Counted from the stretch's first letter, positions 17,862 through 26,899 are shown. The stretch is 64,000 bases of DNA from Mucilaginibacter sp. SMC90 (GCF_022811725.1 NZ_CP094527.1:5766001-5830000); one strand, 5' to 3'. Notes: generated by a model from the sequence alone, not told the origin. Numbers and translations are program-made.

Positions 17862-18138
17862 TTTATTTACGTAAATACGTTATAAGAGCCGCTATCAGCT
17901 TAATGTTATCTATTACCTTGTTCAAAAACAATCCCGGCAGGGTCAATTTTCAAGGCAAGTTGTCAATAAAATTGACAACTTTTTATAGCGAGGATTGATC
18001 ACACAACTCATGATTTACCATCTATATTTCAATAGATTAGCGTTCACAGGCTATCATCTAAAAGCTTGAACTTACCTTAAATAAACTATGCAAGAAGTTA
18101 TATTACTTGTCGAGATAACCTGAGAGACCCCGATGGCT
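17862..18138. other. Intergenic region with a second hairpin, otherwise empty
   Basis: Between the yiaAB-like terminator and the end of the small secreted protein gene I see no reading frame of note. The only clear element is the perfect hairpin at 17958-17980. Confidence 0.4.
17958..17984 (+). terminator. Second, perfect 10-bp hairpin with T-tract
   Basis: AGTTGTCAAT (17958-17967), loop AAA, ATTGACAACT (17971-17980), then TTTTT. It looks like an intrinsic terminator read on the plus strand. The only plus-strand gene upstream already has a terminator about 100 bp earlier, so this one may back it up or may end a short separate transcript. Confidence 0.6.
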
Positions 18139-18513
18139 TTATAGTGGGATATTCTTTTTCATGATAAAGACAATACCTGTAGTACCACCGGTTCCCGAAT
18201 AGGTTTCGGAGTACTCAAGTGTTTGAACGAGCTCAAATTTACTTTGAACCATAAAGTTTAAGATTGCAGCATATGATTTTTTACCTGTAAGCTTTTCAGA
18301 ATATTCCTTTCCCATCTTTAATTGTTCGGGAGTATCACCAAAATCAACCTGCACCTTTAGTTTTTTCGATAATAATTTGCCTTCAACTTGAATGTAAGCA
18401 TACGTACTCATCGCATTTCGCGCAATGATCGCACTACTATCAGGCTTTGTTTCCTGGGAAGATGCTTTCATTGAGAGTATAGTCAAAAGCAAAATGGGCA
18501 GTATAAGCTTCAT
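18139..18513 (-). CDS. Small exported protein of unknown function
   Basis: A 124-residue protein with a clear signal peptide (MKLILPILLLTILSMKASSQ). The mature part is about 105 residues, mixed alpha/beta, with the segments AYIQVEGKLLSKKLKVQVDF and SYAAILNFMVQSKFELVQTL and a Gly/Thr-rich turn (SGTGGTTG) before the C-terminal strand IVFIMKKN. No catalytic motif or lipobox is visible. The pattern (periplasmic, VQVDFGD at mid-protein, FELV later) is that of small Sphingobacteria proteins known only as hypothetical. It is monocistronic and its neighbours do not suggest a role. Confidence 0.8.
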   Translation of the reverse strand: MKLILPILLLTILSMKASSQETKPDSSAIIARNAMSTYAYIQVEGKLLSKKLKVQVDFGDTPEQLKMGKEYSEKLTGKKSYAAILNFMVQSKFELVQTLEYSETYSGTGGTTGIVFIMKKNIPL

Positions 18514-18959
18514 GTTTTTATTTTTTAATTTATACCAGCAAGGCTATTTTGTGAACAAAATAATGCGATTGCTTAAAGATCGGATATTAAAGGGTCATTC
18601 AACGCTTTGTTCCTGAAAATAAGACAGCGTGTTCCGTAACATTTCAACTACGTTAATTTACTGATTTACAAAATTGAAATTATGCTTTAATAATACAATT
18701 TGATAATCTAATTCGCGCGGAACTACCTGGTCAATCATGCCGTAATATCCAGCCAAGTGCTTAATCACCTATTTTCTTAATAATTGGCTAACGTTAACCA
18801 TACACAAAAATACACTCTTCTTAATTCGTTGTTTTCTTGATAATCAGGACCATACAGTAAATCCACTGCCGCGCATTTCAATCTGTAACAGGCATTATCC
18901 TTTGACGGCATAAACCAAATAAAGGGCCGCCAAAGGTTTACCATGCCAATCTTATTCAA
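18514..18959. other. 446-bp intergenic region without recognised content
   Basis: This is AT-rich sequence between the small secreted protein gene and the SDR gene, both on the minus strand. It must hold the promoter of the former and the transcript end of the latter. A 60-codon minus-strand frame at 18777-18959 ends next to the SDR stop and has no recognisable content. No RNA gene or convincing hairpin is seen. Confidence 0.4.
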
Positions 18960-19865
18960 TCACAGAACTACTTTAGCGGCCTGCTCGGAAAATGCCCAAA
19001 GTGCCCCACCTTTAACCGGGTCAGACGCTTGTGGTGAAATAAAGGCCGCTGCAGGGTAACCTTTTAATTCATCTGTTCCGTCGGGCCCATAATATCCTCC
19101 TGGTATTACATCTGCAAACGTGGCTGCGTATAAGGCAGGTAATGCCCCCTGCCAGGCAGGCATCAGCTCACCAAATTTTGCAAGGGCCGCCTCATAGCTT
19201 ATTTTATCCATATTCCGGGCAAGCGCGGTATTCGTTACCCCAGGATGAGCCCCAACAGAAATTACTTTGTCTCCCTGTTTATCAATCCTGCGTTGTAGTT
19301 CGATTACAAACTGGAGGTCTGCAAGTTTGCTGATCGCATATTCCCGAAAAGCGTCGTATCCTTTTTCTAACCTGAGATTATCAAAATCAACATCGGTTGC
19401 ATACTTGTGTGCGCCGCTGCTTAAAGTAACCACTCTTGCGCTGTCCGATTTTACAAGCATTGGATACAACCGAACGGTCAGCGCAAAATTCGCCAAATAA
19501 TTAACACCGAATTGCAGCTCAAAACCGTCCTTTGTTTTTGTTTGAGGCGGCACCATAACACCGGCATTGTTGATTAACACATCAAGATGATCATAGCTGC
19601 TCATGAATGCCTCCGTAAAAGAGCGAACACTGTCTAAGCTACTCAGATCTATGGGGATAAAGCCGAGCTTCCCGCTATTTACCAACTTGCTTCTTTCTAT
19701 TTCGATAATTGCGCTCTTCGCTTTTTCCTCGTCCCTCGAAGCAACGATCACCTCGGCCCCGGCATTATAAAAGGTTTTTGCCATTTCAAAGCCGATGCCG
19801 CTATTTGCCCCCGTGATAATTACGATTTTTCCGGATTGATCAGCAATATTTTTACTTGTCCACAT
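18960..19865 (-). CDS. Short-chain dehydrogenase/reductase
   Basis: A 301-residue cytoplasmic NAD(P)-dependent oxidoreductase of the classical/WW-oxidoreductase-like SDR group. I take the start at 19865 (MWTSKNIADQSGKIVIITG), where the Rossmann strand begins at the normal distance. A longer frame to 19949 would overlap the regulator. Motifs are TGANSGIG at 18-25, NNAG at 99-102, Ser in VVTLSSGAH near 150, and Tyr176-x-x-x-Lys180 in EYAISK. The ending AGVTNTAL-like loop is present as HPGVTNTALARNM. It follows the AraC regulator gene by 76 bp on the same strand and is probably its target. Substrate unknown. Confidence 0.93.
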   Translation of the reverse strand: MWTSKNIADQSGKIVIITGANSGIGFEMAKTFYNAGAEVIVASRDEEKAKSAIIEIERSKLVNSGKLGFIPIDLSSLDSVRSFTEAFMSSYDHLDVLINNAGVMVPPQTKTKDGFELQFGVNYLANFALTVRLYPMLVKSDSARVVTLSSGAHKYATDVDFDNLRLEKGYDAFREYAISKLADLQFVIELQRRIDKQGDKVISVGAHPGVTNTALARNMDKISYEAALAKFGELMPAWQGALPALYAATFADVIPGGYYGPDGTDELKGYPAAAFISPQASDPVKGGALWAFSEQAAKVVL

Positions 19866-19941
19866 AACATATGATTTTGCGGCAAAGCTCTCTAATAACG
19901 ACTGGCATTGGTTACCAAAATCAAAGCCATACCTACCCGGA

Positions 19942-20853
19942 TCAATCAAATTTCCGGCGGAATTCTTTTGGACTCACGCCTTCGCGATTTTTAAAGAAGC
20001 GGGAGAAATGTTGAGGTTCATCAAAACCAAGGTACCATGCAACACCAGCGATCGTCAATTTATTTAGGCTAAGCAATGTCTTTGCCTCGGCTGCTACCCG
20101 GTTAGCGATCAATGCAGAGGTGGTATGGCCGGTTACCTCTTTTAAAACTTTGTTAAGATGATTAGGATGGAGGTTCAATTGCCTGGCAAAATGAGCAGGA
20201 GTACGCAGTTTTAACCGCCAGCGCTTTTTACCTTCAGGATCATCAGGAAACTGGCGCTCCAGCAACTCATCAAATAATGCCCTTATACGGGTAGAAGCGC
20301 TTTGTCCGGAATGCACATAACCACCCGCAGGTTGATTTTTTTGTGCTTCATGGATAATCTGAACTATAAGTGTTTTGAGGTAGTCACCCAGATATTCATA
20401 TGCTCCGTTAATCTCCACCTCCAATTTTTGAAAAAATTGAAGAAAATTTTGATATTCATTTTCATCCAATGGGATAACAGCATTTTCAGATGCCCTGAAA
20501 GCAGGAAAATCATTTGGTGAGAAATTCGGTTTGAGAAAGTCTTCAGTAAATGCGCATACATAACCCGACTGCGCAGATCCTCCCGTTTCCCATTGATAAG
20601 GAAGCGCTGGATTGGTAAACACCAAAGCCGCATGTTCGATCTCAAAACTCTGATCAGCGTAATGAACGCAGCTTTTGCCCTTTACAATACTGATCTTGAA
20701 ATAAGTGCGCTTGTCATAACGGGCCCCTTTGTGTTGTTCGCTGATCAACGTATCTAAACGGAAGAAGAGCAGCCCTCGATCAAACTGCGCTTCAGTTACC
20801 GCGCCTGGACGCAGCAATTTTTTTAATGTATCTAATGGCAATAGACCAGGCAT
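19942..20853 (-). CDS. AraC-family transcriptional regulator
   Basis: A 303-residue DNA-binding protein. The N-terminal part (about 20-150) is a cupin-type ligand domain (FKISIVKGKSCVHYADQSFE, ALVFTNPALPYQWE). The C-terminal HTH pair (about 210-300) reads TPAHFARQLNLHPNHLNKVL and IAGVAWYLGFDEPQHFSRFF, ending in EGVSPKEFRRK. The ATG at 20853 is preferred over the TTG two codons upstream. It is encoded directly upstream of the SDR, the common arrangement for regulators of small redox genes in Bacteroidota. Ligand unknown. Confidence 0.93.
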   Translation of the reverse strand: MPGLLPLDTLKKLLRPGAVTEAQFDRGLLFFRLDTLISEQHKGARYDKRTYFKISIVKGKSCVHYADQSFEIEHAALVFTNPALPYQWETGGSAQSGYVCAFTEDFLKPNFSPNDFPAFRASENAVIPLDENEYQNFLQFFQKLEVEINGAYEYLGDYLKTLIVQIIHEAQKNQPAGGYVHSGQSASTRIRALFDELLERQFPDDPEGKKRWRLKLRTPAHFARQLNLHPNHLNKVLKEVTGHTTSALIANRVAAEAKTLLSLNKLTIAGVAWYLGFDEPQHFSRFFKNREGVSPKEFRRKFD

Positions 20854-21039
20854 ATGCAAATTTAATTATACACAGGCTACCGGACAGTCATTCTTGTTGT
20901 CAATTCATTTTTTTGACATTAACCTATCAATTAACAAGCGCAAAAGTCATTTTATTTATGACAGATGAACAATCTGCCCGGAAGGTCTGATATCAGGGAC
21001 ACGGCGAAGCGTTATATAATATTCGAAAAAAGCTAATCA

Positions 21040-22470
21040 TTATTGCTTTTTCAACCGGCTTATTTGTCGGTTTTCTTTCAAAGTTATACCAACGCAGTTT
21101 TTCCCTTCTTTGATAAACTCCAGTTCTATTGGCATCTCCATTATAAAAAATTTGCTTTGACTTTCGGGAATGATCTTAACCTTGCTGTGCCCCGGGGCTA
21201 TGGCATATAGTTGCCCCGATTCTTTAACTATCAGCAAAGTAAACTGAGGATTTAAGTAATAGCTACCGGTGTATGATTGCAGATCAGTATCAGGCACCTC
21301 TGCAATTTCCTTCGTTACTGATTGGTCAAGCCCTTTGAATTTATAAACCCGGCCCACACTGTTAATGATCTCTTTAATAATACCATCATTATCCCCGTTA
21401 GTCATCACGACTACTCCATTGCCGCCTTTCATGCTACCATAGTACTGGCAGCGAAAACCCGATGTAACGCCTGCATGTTGAAAATAGACTGCACCGTTTA
21501 GGGTATCAACAAACACGCCCAAGCCGGTACGATCATTATGATATGGCTGCAGCATCAGCCTGGCGCTTTCCTGCGTCAGTACTTTAGCTGCCGCTCCCTC
21601 ACAGGCCAGTTGTACTTCAATTATATATTTTGCCAAGTCGCCCGGGGTAGACCATAAACCTGCGGCGGCCAGCTCAGGATATGTCCGGTACCTGCCATAT
21701 ATTTCCTTTCCGTTAGCATAATGACCGGTGGCTATCTGATCAAATCCTGCTGGCTCCCCATACGTGCTATGTGTCATATCCAATGGCATTAGCACAGCCT
21801 TACGCATATAATCATCATAGGTTTGCCCGGTAATATCCATCACCGCCAGTTGTGAGATCAGCACGCCGCCGCCCGAGTAAACCATCTGCTTGCCCGGCTC
21901 TCTTTCTGCCTGTATTCGGGGCGTGTTTGCAGGTGGCCGGCCATTGAGTAGTTGAACTATATCCGGTAAGTTACTTCCCCGGTTATACCCGGGGAAACCC
22001 GGCACGTTAACACCCGCAGTGTGGCTTAGCAACTGCGCCATCGAAATCGTTTTTTCGCGGCTAATGCTGTCATACCGAAATTTCCAGCGCTGCAGGTAGC
22101 TATTGATATCGATGTACAGATCCAGTTTGTTTTCCTGCCGGAGTTTCATGATACCTACCGCATTGAGCGACTTGCTTACCGAGCCTGCCTGGAAAAGTGT
22201 TTGTTCTGTTACCGGTTTCCCTAAACTATCGCTGGTCGTACCATAACCTTTAACCCCGATAATTTTATAATTTTTGATGATGGCTATGCTTACACCAGGG
22301 ACATGATAATAAGCCATCCTGTCCGTTAACAACATGGGAGGATTGCCTTTTATCCGGATATTACCCACCAGGTTCTTCTCAACTTCCGCAAGCTTATCAT
22401 TTACAAACTGTCCATAAGCGGCACTGCCCGGTAATACAAGCAGTGCCAATATGCAAATTAATCTGTTCAT
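21040..22470 (-). CDS. Exported serine hydrolase of the class C beta-lactamase/DD-peptidase family
   Basis: A 476-residue protein with signal peptide (to about residue 21, GSAAYGQ) and a serine beta-lactamase-like domain. The nucleophile is Ser97 in QAGSVSKSL (S-x-x-K, Lys100). The second motif is Tyr198-Ser-Gly in MVYSGGGVLIS, where Gly replaces the usual Asn. The third motif is probably HAG in YFQHAGVTSGFR. LLSHTAGV near 148-154 is typical. A C-terminal beta-rich domain (about 395-476, from SYTGSYYLNPQFTLLIVKES) resembles the domain repeated in the two upstream genes. Likely a periplasmic peptidase or esterase rather than an antibiotic-degrading enzyme. Its start overlaps the preceding stop by one base (TAATG), indicating translational coupling. 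Confidence 0.9.
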   Translation of the reverse strand: MNRLICILALLVLPGSAAYGQFVNDKLAEVEKNLVGNIRIKGNPPMLLTDRMAYYHVPGVSIAIIKNYKIIGVKGYGTTSDSLGKPVTEQTLFQAGSVSKSLNAVGIMKLRQENKLDLYIDINSYLQRWKFRYDSISREKTISMAQLLSHTAGVNVPGFPGYNRGSNLPDIVQLLNGRPPANTPRIQAEREPGKQMVYSGGGVLISQLAVMDITGQTYDDYMRKAVLMPLDMTHSTYGEPAGFDQIATGHYANGKEIYGRYRTYPELAAAGLWSTPGDLAKYIIEVQLACEGAAAKVLTQESARLMLQPYHNDRTGLGVFVDTLNGAVYFQHAGVTSGFRCQYYGSMKGGNGVVVMTNGDNDGIIKEIINSVGRVYKFKGLDQSVTKEIAEVPDTDLQSYTGSYYLNPQFTLLIVKESGQLYAIAPGHSKVKIIPESQSKFFIMEMPIELEFIKEGKNCVGITLKENRQISRLKKQ

Positions 22471-23117
22471 TATTTCAGCTTAACAAAAGCGTCTTTTTCT
22501 TTTTGAACCAGGCCCGCTACTTTGTTACCGGCATCCCGGGTAAATTTAAGTGGCTCGCCTGTGGCATTAATAGTAAAACTATCCTTCCCTGTGGATGTAA
22601 TAGGACTGTTGATATTTTCTGCTGATGACGATGCCCATAATTTGCCATACCTTGCTGCTATTTCAACAGAAACAATTTTCCCATTATTGTTTAACTGATA
22701 TTTACCCAGGTAGTCCTCGTAATTCGCAGGACTAACCGTTTCTGTGGTTGATTTTTGCAGCTTTTTCCACACCGTACCATCGGGCATTTGTATTGCGCTT
22801 ATTTTTTTACCGCCATCACGTACAAAAGTGATGGGTATACCCATTTCCTCAACCATAAAGTCATCTTTTGAGGCATGCTTAAGGTTTAGTTGCTGCCCCG
22901 ATGTTAGATTGGTAGCTAATAATTTCCCATTAACCACCTCAAGTTCGTACTGCAAGGTGATGTTATTTTGTGAAGCTTCGTACCTCCCTGTGTATTCGCT
23001 AAGTGAATCTGCCTGGATTTTTTGCTGGGTTATTGATGGGTTTGCTTTTGCGTTTGTTGCCGAAAATAATACCCCAATTACAAATACCAATAGTGTGCTG
23101 ATTAAATACTTTTTCAT
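22470..23117 (-). CDS. Exported protein with two tandem beta-rich domains
   Basis: A 215-residue protein with a signal peptide (MKKYLISTLLVFVIGVLFSA, cleaved near NAKA). The mature part is two repeats of about 85 residues. Repeat 1 starts SEYTGRYEASQ and ends FVRDGGKKISAIQM; repeat 2 starts EDYLGKYQLNNNGK and ends KFTRDAGNKVAGLVQ. The pattern Y-x-G-x-Y ... NGKL(L/W)A ... (V/K)F(V/T)RD is that of the DUF3471-type domain often found at the C-terminus of class C-like serine hydrolases. The gene is coupled (TAATG) to exactly such a hydrolase. It may bind the hydrolase or its ligand; no enzyme motif is seen. Confidence 0.85.
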   Translation of the reverse strand: MKKYLISTLLVFVIGVLFSATNAKANPSITQQKIQADSLSEYTGRYEASQNNITLQYELEVVNGKLLATNLTSGQQLNLKHASKDDFMVEEMGIPITFVRDGGKKISAIQMPDGTVWKKLQKSTTETVSPANYEDYLGKYQLNNNGKIVSVEIAARYGKLWASSSAENINSPITSTGKDSFTINATGEPLKFTRDAGNKVAGLVQKEKDAFVKLK

Positions 23118-23148
23118 TTGCTGTTTTTGTTGATTATAGATTTATGAC

Positions 23149-23169
23149 AAGCGGTTGATCAATCCGCTT
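23149..23169. promoter_or_regulatory. Near-perfect inverted repeat between operon genes
   Basis: AAGCGG (23149-23154), the self-complementary TTGATCAA, one extra T, then CCGCTT (23164-23169). It lies in the 152-bp gap between the lipoprotein gene and the two-domain protein gene, so it could be an operator for an internal promoter or an mRNA-processing hairpin. Confidence 0.4.
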
Positions 23170-23269
23170 TGCAGCAACAAAAGAAGTATTATGGCACTTA
23201 CGCGTCTACTCAAATCGGGATTTGAGCATTGTTTTTTTGGCGGTTTATCTTTTTTTGAGGGATTGGCGT

Positions 23270-23917
23270 TTATTTACTGCGGGGCAGGATCTCCGTGTAG
23301 CCATTTTTGTAACGGATCTCGATTTTATCAATATCAGTTTTCCCGGCTTTAATACTTTTCACTGTGTATCCATCCGCAACAAACAGATTGCCGCTCACCG
23401 GATAAAGCTGTGATTTATCCCCCTTAGATGTAGTTAAAAAAGCATGATCGCCCTGAACTATAATCTGCTTATCGCCGTAATTGCCGGCAATTGACCGCAT
23501 AGGTCCCGGGGCAAGGTAACGGGCATGCAGTTTAGCGCTGTCGGCAAAAACCTGCCACTTTTGTTGCTGAAAAACACTTGAGTCGCGGTTAACCTTCCGC
23601 CAAAGCCCATCCCCCGTCATCATAAGGCCGTTGACCTGTTTATTATGCCCCCGGTTAAATTTTATAGACCAGCCAAAGCCTTTAACCATAAAATTATCGC
23701 CATTTAAATACCAGAGCGGTTTTTCATACTGATCCCACGAAGCAGTAATCACCAGTGCACCTTTCATCTCCGTAACATCTACATAATTGGTTTGCTCCTT
23801 TACAGTTTTCTGATACCTGCCAGTGTATACTTGCAAAACGGGTTTAGGGTTTGTGCAGCCCACAGCAAACCACCCTGCAATAAAAACGCCTTTAAATAAA
23901 CCCTTAAAACGATTCAT
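23270..23917 (-). CDS. Lipoprotein related to the downstream two-domain protein
   Basis: A 215-residue lipoprotein: the N-terminus MNRFKGLFKGVFIAGWFAVG ends in Cys21 of the lipobox AVGC. The mature part again looks like two beta-rich units. Unit 1 starts VYTGRYQKTVKEQ and includes SIKFNRGHNKQVNGLMM; unit 2 includes SIAGNYGDKQIIVQGDHAFL and KIEIRYKNGYTEIL. The same total length and the shared Y-x-G-x-Y and KFxR patterns suggest that this gene and the next are diverged paralogues. It overlaps the end of the membrane AraC gene by 14 bp, so the two are translated from one transcript. Confidence 0.8.
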   Translation of the reverse strand: MNRFKGLFKGVFIAGWFAVGCTNPKPVLQVYTGRYQKTVKEQTNYVDVTEMKGALVITASWDQYEKPLWYLNGDNFMVKGFGWSIKFNRGHNKQVNGLMMTGDGLWRKVNRDSSVFQQQKWQVFADSAKLHARYLAPGPMRSIAGNYGDKQIIVQGDHAFLTTSKGDKSQLYPVSGNLFVADGYTVKSIKAGKTDIDKIEIRYKNGYTEILPRSK

Positions 23918-25076
23918 GATTTACTTCGTTGTGTTCTGCAGTTGCAATATTGAACCGGTTATTTTGATAAGCACTGGGCGTAATTCCTGTGAACTGTTTA
24001 AAACACCTCTGAAAAGTTGCGATAGAATTAAAGCCGCAATCAAGGGCGATTGCTGCTATAGTATATTGACGCAGGCTATGATCGCCAAGCTTGTTCATGG
24101 CTTCCTGTATACGATATTCGTTTATAAAATCATTAAAGCTTTTACCTATATGCTGATTGAGCAAATTGGAAAGCTGTTTCTCGGATATGCCCAAACGCGC
24201 CGCCACTAAATCTACTTTCAGGGCCGGATTTAAGTACAGTTTTTCGCTTTCCATTAATGCTATAAGTCCTCGTTGATATTCGCCTGCATCGGTAGCCGCA
24301 AAATGAGATTTAGGTTGCGGCCTGTTATAGGCTATAACATCTTCGTTAGTCATTCTTTTTTGACGAATAAGGAGACGCATACCCAAATAATAAACCATTA
24401 CTATTGCCGGTAAATACAAGTAAGGCTTATTCCAGGCAGGCAACGCGGTTATAGATACCGATATAAACAGAATGGCAATTAAAGCAAAAATGAGATAAAG
24501 GAAGGTGCGTAACCATTTAAGATCGTCGCGCCGGAAGGTATCTATCCCTTCATTTTTCGATGCACGCGCCACTATCGTATAACTAACTATACTATAAGCA
24601 AGTAAAGAAATAAGTACCGGCAAATCAAAAATAACGCTGTGTTGAAAAAGAAAATTCTGCACCCTATCATCAGCATAAAATGCTGTTACACGCGGGATAG
24701 ACAGGATGCCGGTTTCGTATAATAAAAAAACAAATTGCGGACGGCAATCAAGTAATACAGGTAAAAAATGAAGGGTGCTTTTTAGCGTCAATTTTTTATT
24801 GCCCTGCACCAGGCTTCGCGTATAAAAATAGATCATCGGGCCCAACGCCATTTTCAATACAGGGATGCATGTACCCAGCATAGGAAAACGCCAAAACAGG
24901 TTTGAGGCAAAAAGCTCCATTGCAATGGTCGATTCGGCAATAATGAAGATAACCCCTGCTATCCATTTATAACTGTTAAAGTTTTTAGCATGATATAACA
25001 GAATAACCGACAGCAGTAACCCCTGCACAGCCAGCGAGATCAACAGTATATCGATTAAATTCAAGGCAATATTCAT
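23904..25076 (-). CDS. Membrane-bound AraC-family regulator
   Basis: A 390-residue protein with about seven membrane helices in the first 240 residues (ILLISLAVQGLLLSVILLYH, GPMIYFYTRSLVQG, FLYLIFALIAILFISVSITA, YLYLPAIVMVYYLGMRLLI). After a linker comes a C-terminal AraC HTH (about 285-375): VDLVAARLGISEKQLSNLLN and IAAIALDCGFNSIATFQRCF, ending in FTGITPSAYQ. Such proteins are thought to sense envelope or membrane signals and act on DNA while membrane-anchored. It is the first gene of the operon with two small exported proteins and the serine hydrolase, which it probably controls. It is divergent from the RND efflux operon, which it might also affect. Confidence 0.9.
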   Translation of the reverse strand: MNIALNLIDILLISLAVQGLLLSVILLYHAKNFNSYKWIAGVIFIIAESTIAMELFASNLFWRFPMLGTCIPVLKMALGPMIYFYTRSLVQGNKKLTLKSTLHFLPVLLDCRPQFVFLLYETGILSIPRVTAFYADDRVQNFLFQHSVIFDLPVLISLLAYSIVSYTIVARASKNEGIDTFRRDDLKWLRTFLYLIFALIAILFISVSITALPAWNKPYLYLPAIVMVYYLGMRLLIRQKRMTNEDVIAYNRPQPKSHFAATDAGEYQRGLIALMESEKLYLNPALKVDLVAARLGISEKQLSNLLNQHIGKSFNDFINEYRIQEAMNKLGDHSLRQYTIAAIALDCGFNSIATFQRCFKQFTGITPSAYQNNRFNIATAEHNEVNHESF

Positions 25077-25661
25077 ATCGCTAATGCCGGCCTGTTGGCA
25101 GGTTTGGGTTTTAAAAAACTAAACTAAGGAAAGATTTGCGTAGAAGGGCAATTTATATACACTTTAGCAACTAACATGAAAGATAGCCTGCTTAAGGCTC
25201 TTGCTTTAGGGGATTTGCCCCTTTTTCTTCAACTTACAAAACTTTATTAACCCCGCACACAAAACGAGTAACTATAAATTAATTCATTAACTATAAAATA
25301 TACCGCAAGAAAGCGACTATTTTTTCAAACCCATACCTTAACCGGGTTTATAATGGGGCGATGTCACCTATTGTTCAATTATTTTGGCAATCCCCTTTAA
25401 AATGAGCAGTTTTGAGAGTTAAATATTTTTAATCAAACGCAGAAGCCTGTTAAAAACGGTTTGATAAAATTATCGGTGCAACCTTTCCGAACCTGATTCG
25501 GTAGCAATCCCTATGTTACCAGGAATTGGTGGGCCCACCATGATGATATTTCTTTTTAAACGGCTTCTGAGCGAAAATCATCGCGAAAAACCGGATTCGA
25601 TCCATAAATGAATTTAAACCCAAGAAATACCATATCCAAAATGTTTACCCAATACAGTTTG
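25077..25661. other. Divergent intergenic region between membrane AraC gene and RND operon
   Basis: About 580 bp without a convincing gene; this is where both divergent promoters must lie. It holds a 14-bp perfect palindrome at 25527-25540 and a short inverted repeat CCGAA/TTCGG at 25487-25501. The efflux adaptor frame is open from 25608, but I prefer its start at 25662. Confidence 0.5.
25527..25540. promoter_or_regulatory. 14-bp perfect palindrome upstream of RND operon
   Basis: TGGTGGGCCCACCA is fully self-complementary and is GC-rich inside an AT-rich intergenic region, 122 bp before the preferred adaptor start. It is a candidate binding site for a dimeric regulator of the efflux operon or of the divergent AraC operon. 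Confidence 0.45.
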
Positions 25662-26861
25662 ATGAATTTAAAACCCGAATGGTTAATCAACAAAAAATCA
25701 CTGCCAAAAGCAATTTGTATCCTATCATTTTTGGTGATTGCAGCACTTTCATCATGTGGCAACGGGAAAGACAAAAACAGCGACGGGCAAGCCGAACAGG
25801 TGCTTGATTATAAGGTACTTGAGCTTCAGCCAAGGCAGGCCACGTTAAATGTTGATTATCCTGCCAGCTTACAGGGACAGCAAAACATTGAGATCCGCCC
25901 GAAGGTTGACGGCTATGTTGAGAAGATCTATGTAGATGAAGGCGCGTCGGTTACCAAAGGGCAGTTGCTTTTTAAAATAAGCGCTCCGCAATATGAGCAG
26001 GATGTACGTACTGCCCAGGCAGGGATTAAAACCGCTGAGGCCGACCTGGCCCTGGCACGGATGCAGGTTAATAAGGTAAAACCCTTGGTACAGCAGGATA
26101 TCATCAGTAGATACGAGCTGGAAACTGCCGAATACAATGAACAATCAAAAGCCGCAGCTTTAGCCCAGGCAAAAGCCGCACTTGTTAATGCACAGGTTAA
26201 TTTGGGTTATACTACCATTACAAGCCCTGTTAATGGTGTAATAGGCTCATTGCCACATAAATTGGGAAGCCTTGTAAGCGCAAGCAATACCGAACCATTA
26301 ACTACAGTTTACAATACAGCAAACGTATATGCCTATTTTGCCCTGAATGAAAAAGCGTTATTAGCCTTCACCCGCGATAGTTCTGATAAAACATCGCTTA
26401 GCGCCAAAATTGCAAAGTTGCCAAATGTATCATTGATATTGCCGGATAGCAGCATTTACGAACATACCGGCCGGGTTGAAACCATTAATGGCTTGATCAA
26501 TACGGCTACAGGCGCTGCCAACATGCGTGCCGATTTTGTTAATCCGCGCGGCGTGATCAGGAGTGGAAGCAGTGCTACGGTGCGGATACCTAATGTTATT
26601 AAAAATGCTATCCTGGTACCGCAATCTGCCACGTACGAATTGCAGAACAAACGTTTTGTATATGTGGTTGACGCGCAAAAAAAGGTTAAAAACACCGCGA
26701 TAGAGGTTATGAACAATACAGAGGGGCAGTTTTATGTAGCAACCGATGGTATCAAGGCAGGCGATGTGATCATATTGGAAAGCAGCGGCAATTTAAAAGA
26801 TGGCACTGTAATAAAACCGGCTCCCGTTAGCGCGCAAAGCGTTTATGGCGATACAAAATAA
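25662..26861 (+). CDS. RND efflux periplasmic adaptor (AcrA/MexA type)
   Basis: A 399-residue lipoprotein that links the inner-membrane pump to the outer-membrane channel. I choose the ATG at 25662, which gives a standard lipoprotein signal (LVIAALSSC, Cys32); the frame is open to 25608. Motifs are the lipoyl half NIEIRPKVDGYVEKIYVDEG (about 70-95) and its partner TTITSPVNGVIGSLPHKLGS (about 185-205), separated by a helical hairpin (AEADLALARMQVNKVKPLVQ). A beta-barrel follows, then a C-terminal segment with ILVPQSATYELQNKRFVYVV. It is the first gene of the operon, 38 bp before the pump gene. Confidence 0.95.
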   Translation: MNLKPEWLINKKSLPKAICILSFLVIAALSSCGNGKDKNSDGQAEQVLDYKVLELQPRQATLNVDYPASLQGQQNIEIRPKVDGYVEKIYVDEGASVTKGQLLFKISAPQYEQDVRTAQAGIKTAEADLALARMQVNKVKPLVQQDIISRYELETAEYNEQSKAAALAQAKAALVNAQVNLGYTTITSPVNGVIGSLPHKLGSLVSASNTEPLTTVYNTANVYAYFALNEKALLAFTRDSSDKTSLSAKIAKLPNVSLILPDSSIYEHTGRVETINGLINTATGAANMRADFVNPRGVIRSGSSATVRIPNVIKNAILVPQSATYELQNKRFVYVVDAQKKVKNTAIEVMNNTEGQFYVATDGIKAGDVIILESSGNLKDGTVIKPAPVSAQSVYGDTK

Positions 26862-26899
26862 ACTCAAAAAATCTTATCCAAAAAACATAAAGCAATACC

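Noticed and set aside
18777-18959. 60-codon minus-strand frame directly after the SDR stop
   Set aside because: No recognisable content, and composition is like the surrounding non-coding sequence.
20851-20864. TAAATTTG (minus strand) as a promoter element of the AraC gene
   Set aside because: It fits the Bacteroidota -7 pattern but lies only a few bases before the ATG and has no -33 partner at the right spacing.
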